Assembly: GCF_010729895.1 (NCBI RefSeq)
Contig: NZ_AP022612.1
Coordinates: 2,480,001-2,544,000, forward strand
Direction of reading: 5' to 3'
DNA from: Mycolicibacterium confluentis
Lineage (GTDB): Bacteria > Actinomycetota > Actinomycetes > Mycobacteriales > Mycobacteriaceae
Length of the DNA stretch: 64,000 nucleotides
The translations under genes were made by a program, and so were the position numbers. Of the stretch, positions 35,708 to 42,899 are shown piece by piece. The notes below the pieces were generated by a model, which was not told where the DNA came from, ran no database searches, and saw only the letters and a program-made list of their open reading frames with translations. The stretch's first letter is position 1. Each line of letters starts with the position of its first letter.

Positions 35708-35769
35708 AGCGAGCAGACGCGGAATCGCACGATGAGGGGCCGATCACGGCGATTCTGCGTCTGCTCGCT
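35708..35769. terminator. long imperfect stem-loop between convergent genes
   Basis: Left arm GCGAGCAGACGCGGAATCGC at 35709-35728 pairs with 35749-35768 over 20 positions with one G-T mismatch; one further A-T pair extends it. The 20-base loop separates the arms. It lies between convergent genes (ends 35686 and 35800), where a bidirectional terminator is expected. The GCGAGCAGACGC arm looks like a repeated intergenic element of mycobacteria, which I recall only loosely. Confidence 0.6.
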
Positions 35770-35799
35770 GCGTGGGCGGGCGGTGGCGGGCCCTGGGGA

Positions 35800-36060
35800 T
35801 CAGCCGATGTCGCCGTTCTCACTACCGGAGTTGCCGGGCACGCCGGGATCCTCGGGCTCGACCGTCGGCGGCGAGTACACGGTGGTGGGCGTGACTTCCT
35901 CGGTGGTGCTGGTCGTGGCCTCCTCCGTGGGCACCGGGTCCTCACTGCCGAAGCTCTGCGCCGCTGATCCGGTCGCGACTGCGACTGAAGCCGCCGCGAC
36001 GCCGGCACCGACGCCGACCGCGGCCGCGAAGCGTCGAGCGCGTTGTCGATCGAGTTTCAT
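35800..36060 (-). CDS. small secreted Thr/Pro/Glu-rich protein
   Basis: An 86-residue exported protein. The first 35 residues form a signal peptide: basic MKLDRQRARRF, then alanine-rich AAAVGVGAGVAAASVAVATGSAAA-like hydrophobic core ending near ATGSAAQS. The mature part is an acidic, Thr/Pro/Glu-rich, probably disordered tail with no cysteine. ATG 36060 is chosen because GGAGGTGAG precedes it by a slightly long spacing. I do not recognise a family. It ends next to the long stem-loop. Confidence 0.65.
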   Translation of the reverse strand: MKLDRQRARRFAAAVGVGAGVAAASVAVATGSAAQSFGSEDPVPTEEATTSTTEEVTPTTVYSPPTVEPEDPGVPGNSGSENGDIG

Positions 36061-36355
36061 GACGAGCTCACCTCCGGGTGGTTCGATATCTGTGGTCACG
36101 GCACGAGGCCGTGCACCCAGACGGCTACCCGGATGCCCCGAGGCCTAACCGGCGTCGCGTTCCGATGTGAAGGACGCGATGTTCGGCTGCTGTTGCACTC
36201 ACCAGCCGGAGACCCCAAAATCAACAGATTCCATTGCGAAGATGAAAAATCGTGACGGAATCGGTTGCGATGACCCCGCGAATGGGTGATTGTTAACCGA
36301 ATGCATCACCGACGGTGGTCCGGGGGGACGTAACCGCACACAAGGAGGCTCTGTC
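36061..36355. other. intergenic region upstream of the polyamine transporter
   Basis: About 295 bases without a convincing gene between divergent transcription units. It is richer in A and T than its surroundings around 36215-36310. No clear riboswitch, dyad or consensus promoter was found. The end carries AAGGAGG at 36342-36348, the ribosome-binding site assigned to the transporter ATPase gene. Confidence 0.6.
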
Positions 36356-37567
36356 CTGACCGAGATCGGCACGACAGCCACAGAACATCACACCGATCCT
36401 GTCGGCGGTCAAAGCACGCCCGGCCCCGCCGTGATCGAGATCGATCACGTCTACAAACGGTTCGACGACTACGTCGCCGTCGATGACGCGGACTTCTCCA
36501 TTGGGGCCGGGGAGTTCTTCTCCATGCTCGGCCCGTCGGGATGCGGCAAGACCACGACGCTTCGCATGATCGCCGGATTCGAGACGCCGACCGAGGGGGC
36601 CATCCGCCTCGAGGGCAACGACGTCTCCCGCATGCCACCGCACAAACGCAACGTCAACACGGTTTTCCAGCACTATGCGCTGTTCCCGCACATGACGGTG
36701 TGGGACAACGTCGCCTACGGTCCGCGCAGCCAGAAGCTCGACAAGACCAAGGGCAAGGGTGAGGTCCAGCGGCGTGTCGACGAACTCATCGACGTCGTCC
36801 GCCTGACCGACTTCGCGAAGCGCAAGCCGAGCCAGCTGTCCGGTGGCCAGCAGCAGCGCGTCGCGCTGGCCCGCGCCCTGGTCAACTACCCCAGCGCGCT
36901 CCTTCTCGATGAGCCTCTCGGCGCGCTCGACCTCAAACTCCGCCACGTCATGCAGTTCGAGCTGAAGCGCATCCAGCGGGAACTGGGCATCACGTTCGTC
37001 TACGTGACCCATGACCAGGAGGAGGCGTTGACGATGAGCGACCGCATTGCTGTCATGAACGCAGGCAAGGTCGAGCAGATCGGCTCCCCCACCGAGATCT
37101 ATGACCAGCCCGCCACGGTTTTCGTCGCGAGCTTCATCGGACAGGCCAATCTGTGGCACGGCCGCCAGACGGGCCGGGTGAACCGTGACTTCGTCGAGGT
37201 CGAGGTGCTGGGCACCAAGCTGGCCGCGGCGCCGGGCTCCACCACGATCGAGAGCGGTGGCCGGGCCACCCTGATGGTCCGGCCCGAACGGGTCCGCATC
37301 TCGATGGAAGCCCCGGTCAACTCGGAATCGCTGGTGTCGGTCCCCGCGACGGTCACCGATCTGACGTTCCAGGGGCCTGTGCTGCGTCTCTCACTGGCGG
37401 CGGCCGACGGCTCGCCGATCATCGCGCACGTCGGACCCGAACAGGCGCTGCCGATGTTGCGGCCGGGCGATCAGGTGCATGCCGGCTGGGCACCGTCCGC
37501 CTCACGGGTGCTGCCCGACGCCGACATACCCACCACAGAGGATCTCGAAGAGATGCTCGACGACTGA
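36356..37567 (+). CDS. potA: polyamine-type ABC transporter ATP-binding protein (PotA-like)
   Basis: An ABC ATPase of about 403 residues that would power uptake of spermidine/putrescine-type substrates. Walker [10 protein letters not shown], signature [15 protein letters not shown], Walker [13 protein letters not shown] and the switch VTHDQEEA are intact. A C-terminal TOBE domain (about residues 290-390) is present. Start choice is unusual: AAGGAGG at 36342 is followed at good spacing only by CTG 36356; the in-frame alternatives are TTG 36290 without a site and GTG 36431. It is first in a potA-potD-potB-potC operon. Confidence 0.9.
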   Translation: MTEIGTTATEHHTDPVGGQSTPGPAVIEIDHVYKRFDDYVAVDDADFSIGAGEFFSMLGPSGCGKTTTLRMIAGFETPTEGAIRLEGNDVSRMPPHKRNVNTVFQHYALFPHMTVWDNVAYGPRSQKLDKTKGKGEVQRRVDELIDVVRLTDFAKRKPSQLSGGQQQRVALARALVNYPSALLLDEPLGALDLKLRHVMQFELKRIQRELGITFVYVTHDQEEALTMSDRIAVMNAGKVEQIGSPTEIYDQPATVFVASFIGQANLWHGRQTGRVNRDFVEVEVLGTKLAAAPGSTTIESGGRATLMVRPERVRISMEAPVNSESLVSVPATVTDLTFQGPVLRLSLAAADGSPIIAHVGPEQALPMLRPGDQVHAGWAPSASRVLPDADIPTTEDLEEMLDD

Positions 37568-37640
37568 ACAACCGACCACCCCGCACTCGGCTATCTCCCA
37601 CCACCCCGCCCCGCCCCCAACGACGAAAGGCACTGTGGCC

Positions 37641-38840
37641 ATGGCTCCCTCCCCGAACGACATCGATCCCCGACTGCTGGCACGCATGGCGACCAACCGC
37701 TCCTCGCGCCGCCGCTTCCTCGGCGGCAGCGCCGCGGCTGCGGCCGCGCTCGTCCTCGGGCCGTCGTTCCTGACCGCCTGCGGATCTGACAGCGGCTCCC
37801 CCAGCACCGCAACCCGCGAACCCGACGACGGTTCTCCGGCCACCGGCACCGTTCGCATCTCGAACTGGCCGTCGTACATGGCCGACGGGTTCGTCGCGGC
37901 GTTCCAGAAGGCCAGCGGCCTGACCGTGGACTACAAGGAAGACTTCAACGACAACGAGCAGTGGTTCGCCAAGTTCAAGGAACCGCTGTCGCGCCGCCAG
38001 GACATCGGCGCCGACCTGGTGATCCCGAGCGAGTTCATGGCCGCCCGCCTGAAGGGCCTGGGCTGGCTCAACGAGATCAGCGACGAGCGGGTGCCGAACA
38101 AGAAGAACCTGCGCACCGATCTCGCGGATGCCGCCGTCGACCCCGGCCGCAAGTACATCGCCCCCTGGATGTCGGGCATGGTCGGCATCGCCTACAACAA
38201 GGCGGCCACGGGTCGTCCCATCACCACACTCGACGACATGTGGGACCCCGCCTTCAAGGGCAAGGTCAGCCTGCTCTCCGACATGCAGGACGGACTGGGC
38301 CTGGTCATGCTCGCGCAGGGCAACTCGGTGTCCGACCCGACGACCGACACCATCCAGAAGGCCGTCGACCTGATCAAGGAGCAGAAGGACAAGGGGCAGA
38401 TCCGCCGCTTCACCGGCAACGACTACCTCGACGACCTCGCGGCCGGCAACATCGTCGTCGCGCAGGCCTACTCGGGCGACGTCGTCCAGCTGCAGGCCGA
38501 CAACCCCGACCTCGAGTTCATCGTTCCCGAATCGGGCGGCACGTGGTTCATCGACACCCAGGTGATCCCGTACACCACGCAGAACCAGACGGGCGCCGAG
38601 GCGTGGATCGACTACGTCTACGACCGCGCCAACTACGCCAAGCTGATCGCGGCCACGCAGTTCGTGCCGGTGCTGTCCGACATGACCGACGAGCTGGCCA
38701 AGATCGATCCGGCGATCGCGAACAACCCGCTGATCAACCCGTCGCCGGAGACCATCGCCAAGGTGCACTCGTGGCCGTCGCTCACCGATGAGCAGACGCA
38801 GGCGTTCAACACCGCCTACGCGGCAGTGACAGGTGGCTGA
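37641..38840 (+). CDS. potD: spermidine/putrescine-type binding lipoprotein (PotD-like), Tat-exported
   Basis: A 399-residue solute-binding lipoprotein. The N-terminus has a twin-arginine signal (SSRRRFLGG near residue 20) followed by a hydrophobic core and the lipobox LTAC near residue 47, so it is likely exported folded and lipidated. The mature domain matches PotD/PotF proteins: VRISNWPSYMADGFVAAFQKASGLTVDYKEDFNDNEQWFAK, GADLVIPSEFMAARL, WMSGMVGIAYNK and EGGTWFIDTQ-like SGGTWFIDTQVIP. ATG 37641 is used; GTG 37635 is also possible. It follows potA by 73 bases. Confidence 0.9.
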   Translation: MAPSPNDIDPRLLARMATNRSSRRRFLGGSAAAAAALVLGPSFLTACGSDSGSPSTATREPDDGSPATGTVRISNWPSYMADGFVAAFQKASGLTVDYKEDFNDNEQWFAKFKEPLSRRQDIGADLVIPSEFMAARLKGLGWLNEISDERVPNKKNLRTDLADAAVDPGRKYIAPWMSGMVGIAYNKAATGRPITTLDDMWDPAFKGKVSLLSDMQDGLGLVMLAQGNSVSDPTTDTIQKAVDLIKEQKDKGQIRRFTGNDYLDDLAAGNIVVAQAYSGDVVQLQADNPDLEFIVPESGGTWFIDTQVIPYTTQNQTGAEAWIDYVYDRANYAKLIAATQFVPVLSDMTDELAKIDPAIANNPLINPSPETIAKVHSWPSLTDEQTQAFNTAYAAVTGG

Positions 38841-38862
38841 CGCGATGACTGTGAGCTTCTAG

Positions 38863-39738
38863 ATGGCGGGCGTTGCCAGCAGCAGTCGGCAGCGCAGCAG
38901 GATCGCGCCGTACCTGATGATCCTGCCTGCCTTGGCGTACCTGGCGATCTTCTTCGTGGTGCCGTTCTGGTCGCTGTTCCGCACGTCGCTGTCCTCGGCG
39001 GGCGGTTCGGTGTACCTGCCGACGCTGACGTTCACATGGAACTTCAGCAACTACACCCACGCGTTCAGCACGTACTCCGATCAGATCGTCCGATCGCTGG
39101 GGTACGCGCTGACCGCGACGGTGGTGTCGCTGCTGATCTCCTATCCGCTGGCGTACGTGATCGCGTTCAAGTCGGGGCGGTACAAGAACCTCCTGCTGGG
39201 TCTGGTGATCCTGCCGTTCTTCGTCACGTTCCTGATCCGCACGCTGGCCTGGAAGACCATCCTGGCCGACGACGGGTTCGTGGTCCGGATGCTCGACACC
39301 ATCGGCCTGCTGCCATCGGACGGTCGACTACTGTCCACGGCATGGGCCGTGATCGGCGGATTGATCTACAACTCCATGACATTCATGATCCTGCCGCTGT
39401 ATGTCAGCCTGGAGAAGATCGATCCTCGTCTGCTCGAGGCGTCCCGCGACCTGTACTCGTCGAGTTTCCGGGCGTTCCGCAAAGTCATTCTGCCGCTGTC
39501 CATTCCGGGCGTGGTCGCCGGCAGCATGCTGGTGTTCATCCCGGCGGTCGGTGACTTCATCAACGCCGAGTATCTGGGCAGCACCCAGACCACGATGATC
39601 GGCAACGTGATCCAGAAGCAGTTCCTGATCGTCAAGGACTACCCGGCCGCGGCCGCGGTGAGCTTCGTGTTGATGGCGCTGATCCTCGCCGGGGTGCTCT
39701 CGTACACAAAGGCATTGGGCTCGGAGGACCTGGTATGA
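38863..39738 (+). CDS. potB: polyamine-type ABC transporter permease (PotB-like)
   Basis: A 291-residue permease with six predicted transmembrane segments. The cytoplasmic EAA loop that docks to the ATPase is LLEASRDLYSSSFRAFRKVILPLSIPG (about residues 190-215). The N-terminal ILPALAYLAIFFVVPFWSLF is typical of PotB/PotH. It begins 22 bases after the potD stop and overlaps potC by four bases (ATGA). Confidence 0.9.
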   Translation: MAGVASSSRQRSRIAPYLMILPALAYLAIFFVVPFWSLFRTSLSSAGGSVYLPTLTFTWNFSNYTHAFSTYSDQIVRSLGYALTATVVSLLISYPLAYVIAFKSGRYKNLLLGLVILPFFVTFLIRTLAWKTILADDGFVVRMLDTIGLLPSDGRLLSTAWAVIGGLIYNSMTFMILPLYVSLEKIDPRLLEASRDLYSSSFRAFRKVILPLSIPGVVAGSMLVFIPAVGDFINAEYLGSTQTTMIGNVIQKQFLIVKDYPAAAAVSFVLMALILAGVLSYTKALGSEDLV

Positions 39739-40604
39739 GCGTGACTGTGGCAACCACCGGGCCTGACACTCCGCCGGTGGCTCCCAAGAACCCGTCGAGG
39801 TTCGCCCGATGGTCGCCGGGCAACGGGAAGTTCGGCGACATCGTCCTGCGGGTCATCGCTGGCCTGGTGATGTTCTACATCTTCCTGCCGATTTTCGTGA
39901 TCGTGCTGATGTCGTTCAACAAGCCCTCGGGCAAGTTCAACTACACCTGGCAGGGCTTCACGCTGGAGAACTGGGCCAACCCGTTCAAGTACCCGGGACT
40001 GACCAAGGCGATGCAGATGAGCCTGACGGTCGCGGGTCTGTCCACCGCGATCGCCCTGGTGCTCGGCACGCTTCTCGCAGTCGCGTTGGTGCGCCAGCGT
40101 TTTGCCGGAAGCAAGGCTGTCGAAACGTTCCTGGTGGTGCCGTTGACGGCCCCCGAGGTGGTCATGGGCGCCTCGCTGCTGATCCTGTTCCTGGATCTGG
40201 GCTGGGCGGCCGGGTTCACCACGATCGTGATCGCGCACGTGGCGTTCCAGATCAGCTTCATCGCGATGACCGTCCGGGCCAGGGTCCGGGGCTTCGACTG
40301 GACGCTGGAGGACGCGTCGATGGACCTCGGTGCCAATCCCACCCGGACGTTCTTCAAAGTGACTCTGCCGCTGATCGTTCCGGGCATCATCGCCGCGGGT
40401 ATGTTGTCGTTCGCGCTCTCGCTGGACGACTTCATCATCACCTACTTCGTCAGCGGTTCGACCGTGACGTACCCGCTGTACGTCAACGCCGCCTCGAAGG
40501 CCGCGGTGCCGCCGCAGATCGACGTGCTCGCCACGGCGATCCTGGTGATCAGTCTGATCATGCTGGCCCTCGGCACGCTGTACCGCCGCAAGCGCGACAT
40601 CTAG
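39735..40604 (+). CDS. potC: polyamine-type ABC transporter permease (PotC-like)
   Basis: A 289-residue permease, partner of the PotB-like subunit. Six predicted transmembrane segments follow a polar N-terminus of about 40 residues; FLPIFVIVLMSFNKPSGKFNYTWQGFTLENW is characteristic of PotC/PotI. The EAA loop is LEDASMDLGANPTRTFFKVTLPLIVPG. The SLDDFIITYFVSG motif is a PotC hallmark. It is the last gene of the transporter operon. Confidence 0.9.
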   Translation: MSVTVATTGPDTPPVAPKNPSRFARWSPGNGKFGDIVLRVIAGLVMFYIFLPIFVIVLMSFNKPSGKFNYTWQGFTLENWANPFKYPGLTKAMQMSLTVAGLSTAIALVLGTLLAVALVRQRFAGSKAVETFLVVPLTAPEVVMGASLLILFLDLGWAAGFTTIVIAHVAFQISFIAMTVRARVRGFDWTLEDASMDLGANPTRTFFKVTLPLIVPGIIAAGMLSFALSLDDFIITYFVSGSTVTYPLYVNAASKAAVPPQIDVLATAILVISLIMLALGTLYRRKRDI

Positions 40605-40616
40605 TTCTCTGGAGTA

Positions 40617-40633
40617 CGCCCGAGGTTTGGGCG
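40617..40633 (+). terminator. weak hairpin after potC
   Basis: CGCCC-GAGGTTT-GGGCG forms a 5-bp GC stem 13 bases after the potC stop. No U tract follows, so it would be at best a weak or factor-assisted terminator. Confidence 0.25.
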
Positions 40634-40683
40634 CAGAGAAGAAGGCTCGTTTGTGTGCGCCTCGTTGCGGGTATTTGACGCAC

Positions 40684-41514
40684 ATGTCGCACGGGCAGAT
40701 CCACCGCGCGGTGGACGACGCCACCAGCACCGACGCGTTCGAGTACGGGGCACGGGCGGGGTATGCGATCAGCGCGGTGCTGCACCTGCTGGTCGCCTAC
40801 ATCATCGTCCGACTCGCACTGAACGCCCCGACAGGCGGTGGCCAGAACGCCGATCAATCCGGCGCGCTGGCCACCCTGGGCGGTCAGACCGGCGGCGCGA
40901 TCGCGTTATGGCTGGCGGCGGTCGGCCTGTTCGCACTCGCGTTGTGGCGACTGGCCGAGACCGTGGTGGGCTCGCACCCCAACGAACCGAGCCGCGGCGA
41001 CCATGGACTCAAGAAGCAGTCGAAGCGGGTCAAATCGCTTGCGCTGGCGGTGGTCTACTGCGGTCTCGCGATTTCAGCCATCCGCTTCGCGACAGGACAG
41101 GGGCAGTCCAGCGGCCAGCAGAACGCGGGCCTGAGCGCTCGGCTGATGCAGTCCGGGGGCGGTAAAGCCGTGCTGATCGTGGTCGGGCTCGTCGTGATCG
41201 GGGTCGGTGGCTACCACGTCTACAAGGGTGCGTCGCAGAAGTTCCTCGACGACCTGCGAGGGTCCAGCGGTTCGGCGGTCACCGTGACCGGAACTGTGGG
41301 CTACCTCGCGAAGGGATCGGTGCTCAGCGGAGCGGGCCTGTTGGTCATCATCGCCACGATCAGCGCTGACCCGGCCAAGGCTGCGGGCATCGATGCGGCC
41401 GTGAAGACCTTGGGGCAGGCGCCCTTCGGACGGGTGCTTCTGCTGGCCTCGGCGCTGGGCATCGCGGCGTACGGGGCCTACTGCCTGGTGCTGGCCCGCT
41501 ACGCGCGGATGTGA
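40684..41514 (+). CDS. DUF1206 membrane protein
   Basis: A 276-residue integral membrane protein of unknown function. Six hydrophobic segments are arranged as three similar pairs, each beginning with a GxxARxGYAxxxxxH-like unit (ARAGYAISAVLHLLVAY, KSLALAVVYCGLAISAIRF, GTVGYLAKGSVLSGAGLLV), the internal triplication typical of DUF1206. It stands alone downstream of the transporter operon and is convergent with the SnoaL-like gene (4-base gap). Confidence 0.82.
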   Translation: MSHGQIHRAVDDATSTDAFEYGARAGYAISAVLHLLVAYIIVRLALNAPTGGGQNADQSGALATLGGQTGGAIALWLAAVGLFALALWRLAETVVGSHPNEPSRGDHGLKKQSKRVKSLALAVVYCGLAISAIRFATGQGQSSGQQNAGLSARLMQSGGGKAVLIVVGLVVIGVGGYHVYKGASQKFLDDLRGSSGSAVTVTGTVGYLAKGSVLSGAGLLVIIATISADPAKAAGIDAAVKTLGQAPFGRVLLLASALGIAAYGAYCLVLARYARM

Positions 41515-41518
41515 CCGG

Positions 41519-42286
41519 TCAGGCGAACACCTGCAGCCGTTCGATGCGCCCGGCATCGCTGAAATCGGTGAGCAGCCCCAGCACCCCGTCACGGGCGTGG
41601 ACCGTCGCGACGGCGCTGTGACCAGCCGAAATCGGGCGGCGCCAGTGTGCGCCGCCCAGTCGCGTCCGGATCTGGTCGAAGTCGTCGGGAAGATCCGCGC
41701 CCGCGAGGTGCCGGCGAATCGCGAGGTCGTCGCCCACCGACAGTGCGGTCAGCAGATTCGTGAGGTGGTCGCGCTGTCGCCGCCTGGGCGCCGGCACCCC
41801 GCGCAGGAACCCCACAGCGCCGCGCAGGCCCTGATTCGTCAGCAGCGCGCGCGTCAGCGCCAGGCCGGCGGGGACCGCGGCCACGCCGGTGCGAGCGAAC
41901 TGCCACATCATGGGTGGCAGCTCCCAATACGCCCGGAGCGCGACGATCTGCGGAGTGGACCCCGCATCCCGCAACTCGTAGTGCAGGATGGCCGGCACCA
42001 CCAGGGAGACGGACGCGCTCATTCGGATGCCCAGGGTGAGGTCACGAAGCACACTGTGGCCCGAGACGATGTCCACGTCGCGATGGAAGGTGATGTCACG
42101 GGGTCCGATGAACGTGTCGAAGAACCGCCTGAGTTCATGCCGGCCGACGTGGGGCTGCGACCCCACCGGGTCCACCACGCGTCCGTCGTCGGTGAACAAC
42201 GCCACCCAGCCGTCGCGATCGTGACGTGCCGCGGCCTCCGGAGACCGTTCCACCGCGGCGAGCAGACGGTCAGCGTCGGTGCCCAC
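41519..42286 (-). CDS. SnoaL/ketosteroid-isomerase-like protein
   Basis: A 255-residue protein whose first 135 residues look like an NTF2/SnoaL domain: AAARHDRDGWVALFTDDGRVVDPVGSQPHVGRHELRRFFDTFIGP. The middle is a helical insertion, and the last 70 residues (LLTALSVGDDLAIRRHLA..., GVLGLLTDFSDAGRIERLQVF) look like a second, degenerate copy of the same fold. Enzymatic residues cannot be assigned. It begins two bases after the pncA stop and is likely co-transcribed with it. Confidence 0.7.
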   Translation of the reverse strand: MGTDADRLLAAVERSPEAAARHDRDGWVALFTDDGRVVDPVGSQPHVGRHELRRFFDTFIGPRDITFHRDVDIVSGHSVLRDLTLGIRMSASVSLVVPAILHYELRDAGSTPQIVALRAYWELPPMMWQFARTGVAAVPAGLALTRALLTNQGLRGAVGFLRGVPAPRRRQRDHLTNLLTALSVGDDLAIRRHLAGADLPDDFDQIRTRLGGAHWRRPISAGHSAVATVHARDGVLGLLTDFSDAGRIERLQVFA

Positions 42287-42288
42287 GG

Positions 42289-42840
42289 TCAGGCGATCTC
42301 CACGCCGGCGGCGCGAAGTGCGGTGAGCGCATCCGCCGTCGACTCCGGCGCCACGCCGGCGGTCAGTTCCACCAGGACCCTGGTGGAAAACCCTGCGCGC
42401 CTGGCATCTTCGGCTGTCGCGCGCACGCAGTAGTCGGTCGCGATTCCGACCACGTCCACCGCGTCGACGCCGCGTGCGCGCAACCAGTCGGCGAGGGCGG
42501 TCTGATCGGCGTCGGTGCCCTCGAAACCGCTGTAAGCCGCGGCGTACGCGCCCTTGTGGAACACCGCTTCGATCGCGTCGGTGTCCAGGCCGGGATGGAA
42601 CCGGGCGCCCTCAGTCTCCGCGACACAGTGCCGGGGCCACGACGCCGAGTAGTCGGGGTTCTCCGAGAAGTGGTCGCCGGGATCGATGTGGAAATCCTTC
42701 GTGGCCACCACGTGGCCGTACCCGTGGTCGGCGGCCAGGCGTGCGGTGATCGCGGTCGCCACCTCCGCACCACCCGTGACGGCCAGCGATCCGCCCTCGC
42801 AGAAGTCGTTCTGAACGTCGACGATGATCAACGCGCGCAT
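42289..42840 (-). CDS. pncA: nicotinamidase/pyrazinamidase
   Basis: A 183-residue amidase converting nicotinamide to nicotinate for NAD salvage; in M. tuberculosis the same enzyme activates pyrazinamide. The N-terminus MRALIIVDVQNDFCEGGSLA matches the M. tuberculosis protein closely. The catalytic triad D8, K96, C138 and metal ligands D49, H51, H57, H71 are all in place. One difference is Y137 beside the nucleophile (ATDYCVR), where the M. tuberculosis enzyme has H137. ATG 42840 is set by this homology. The downstream SnoaL-like gene is probably co-transcribed. Confidence 0.95.
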   Translation of the reverse strand: MRALIIVDVQNDFCEGGSLAVTGGAEVATAITARLAADHGYGHVVATKDFHIDPGDHFSENPDYSASWPRHCVAETEGARFHPGLDTDAIEAVFHKGAYAAAYSGFEGTDADQTALADWLRARGVDAVDVVGIATDYCVRATAEDARRAGFSTRVLVELTAGVAPESTADALTALRAAGVEIA

Positions 42841-42899
42841 CGCTTCACCGTATCGGCTCGCCACGTACAGTGAAACGGCTGAGTGGGGGTTGGGGCCGG

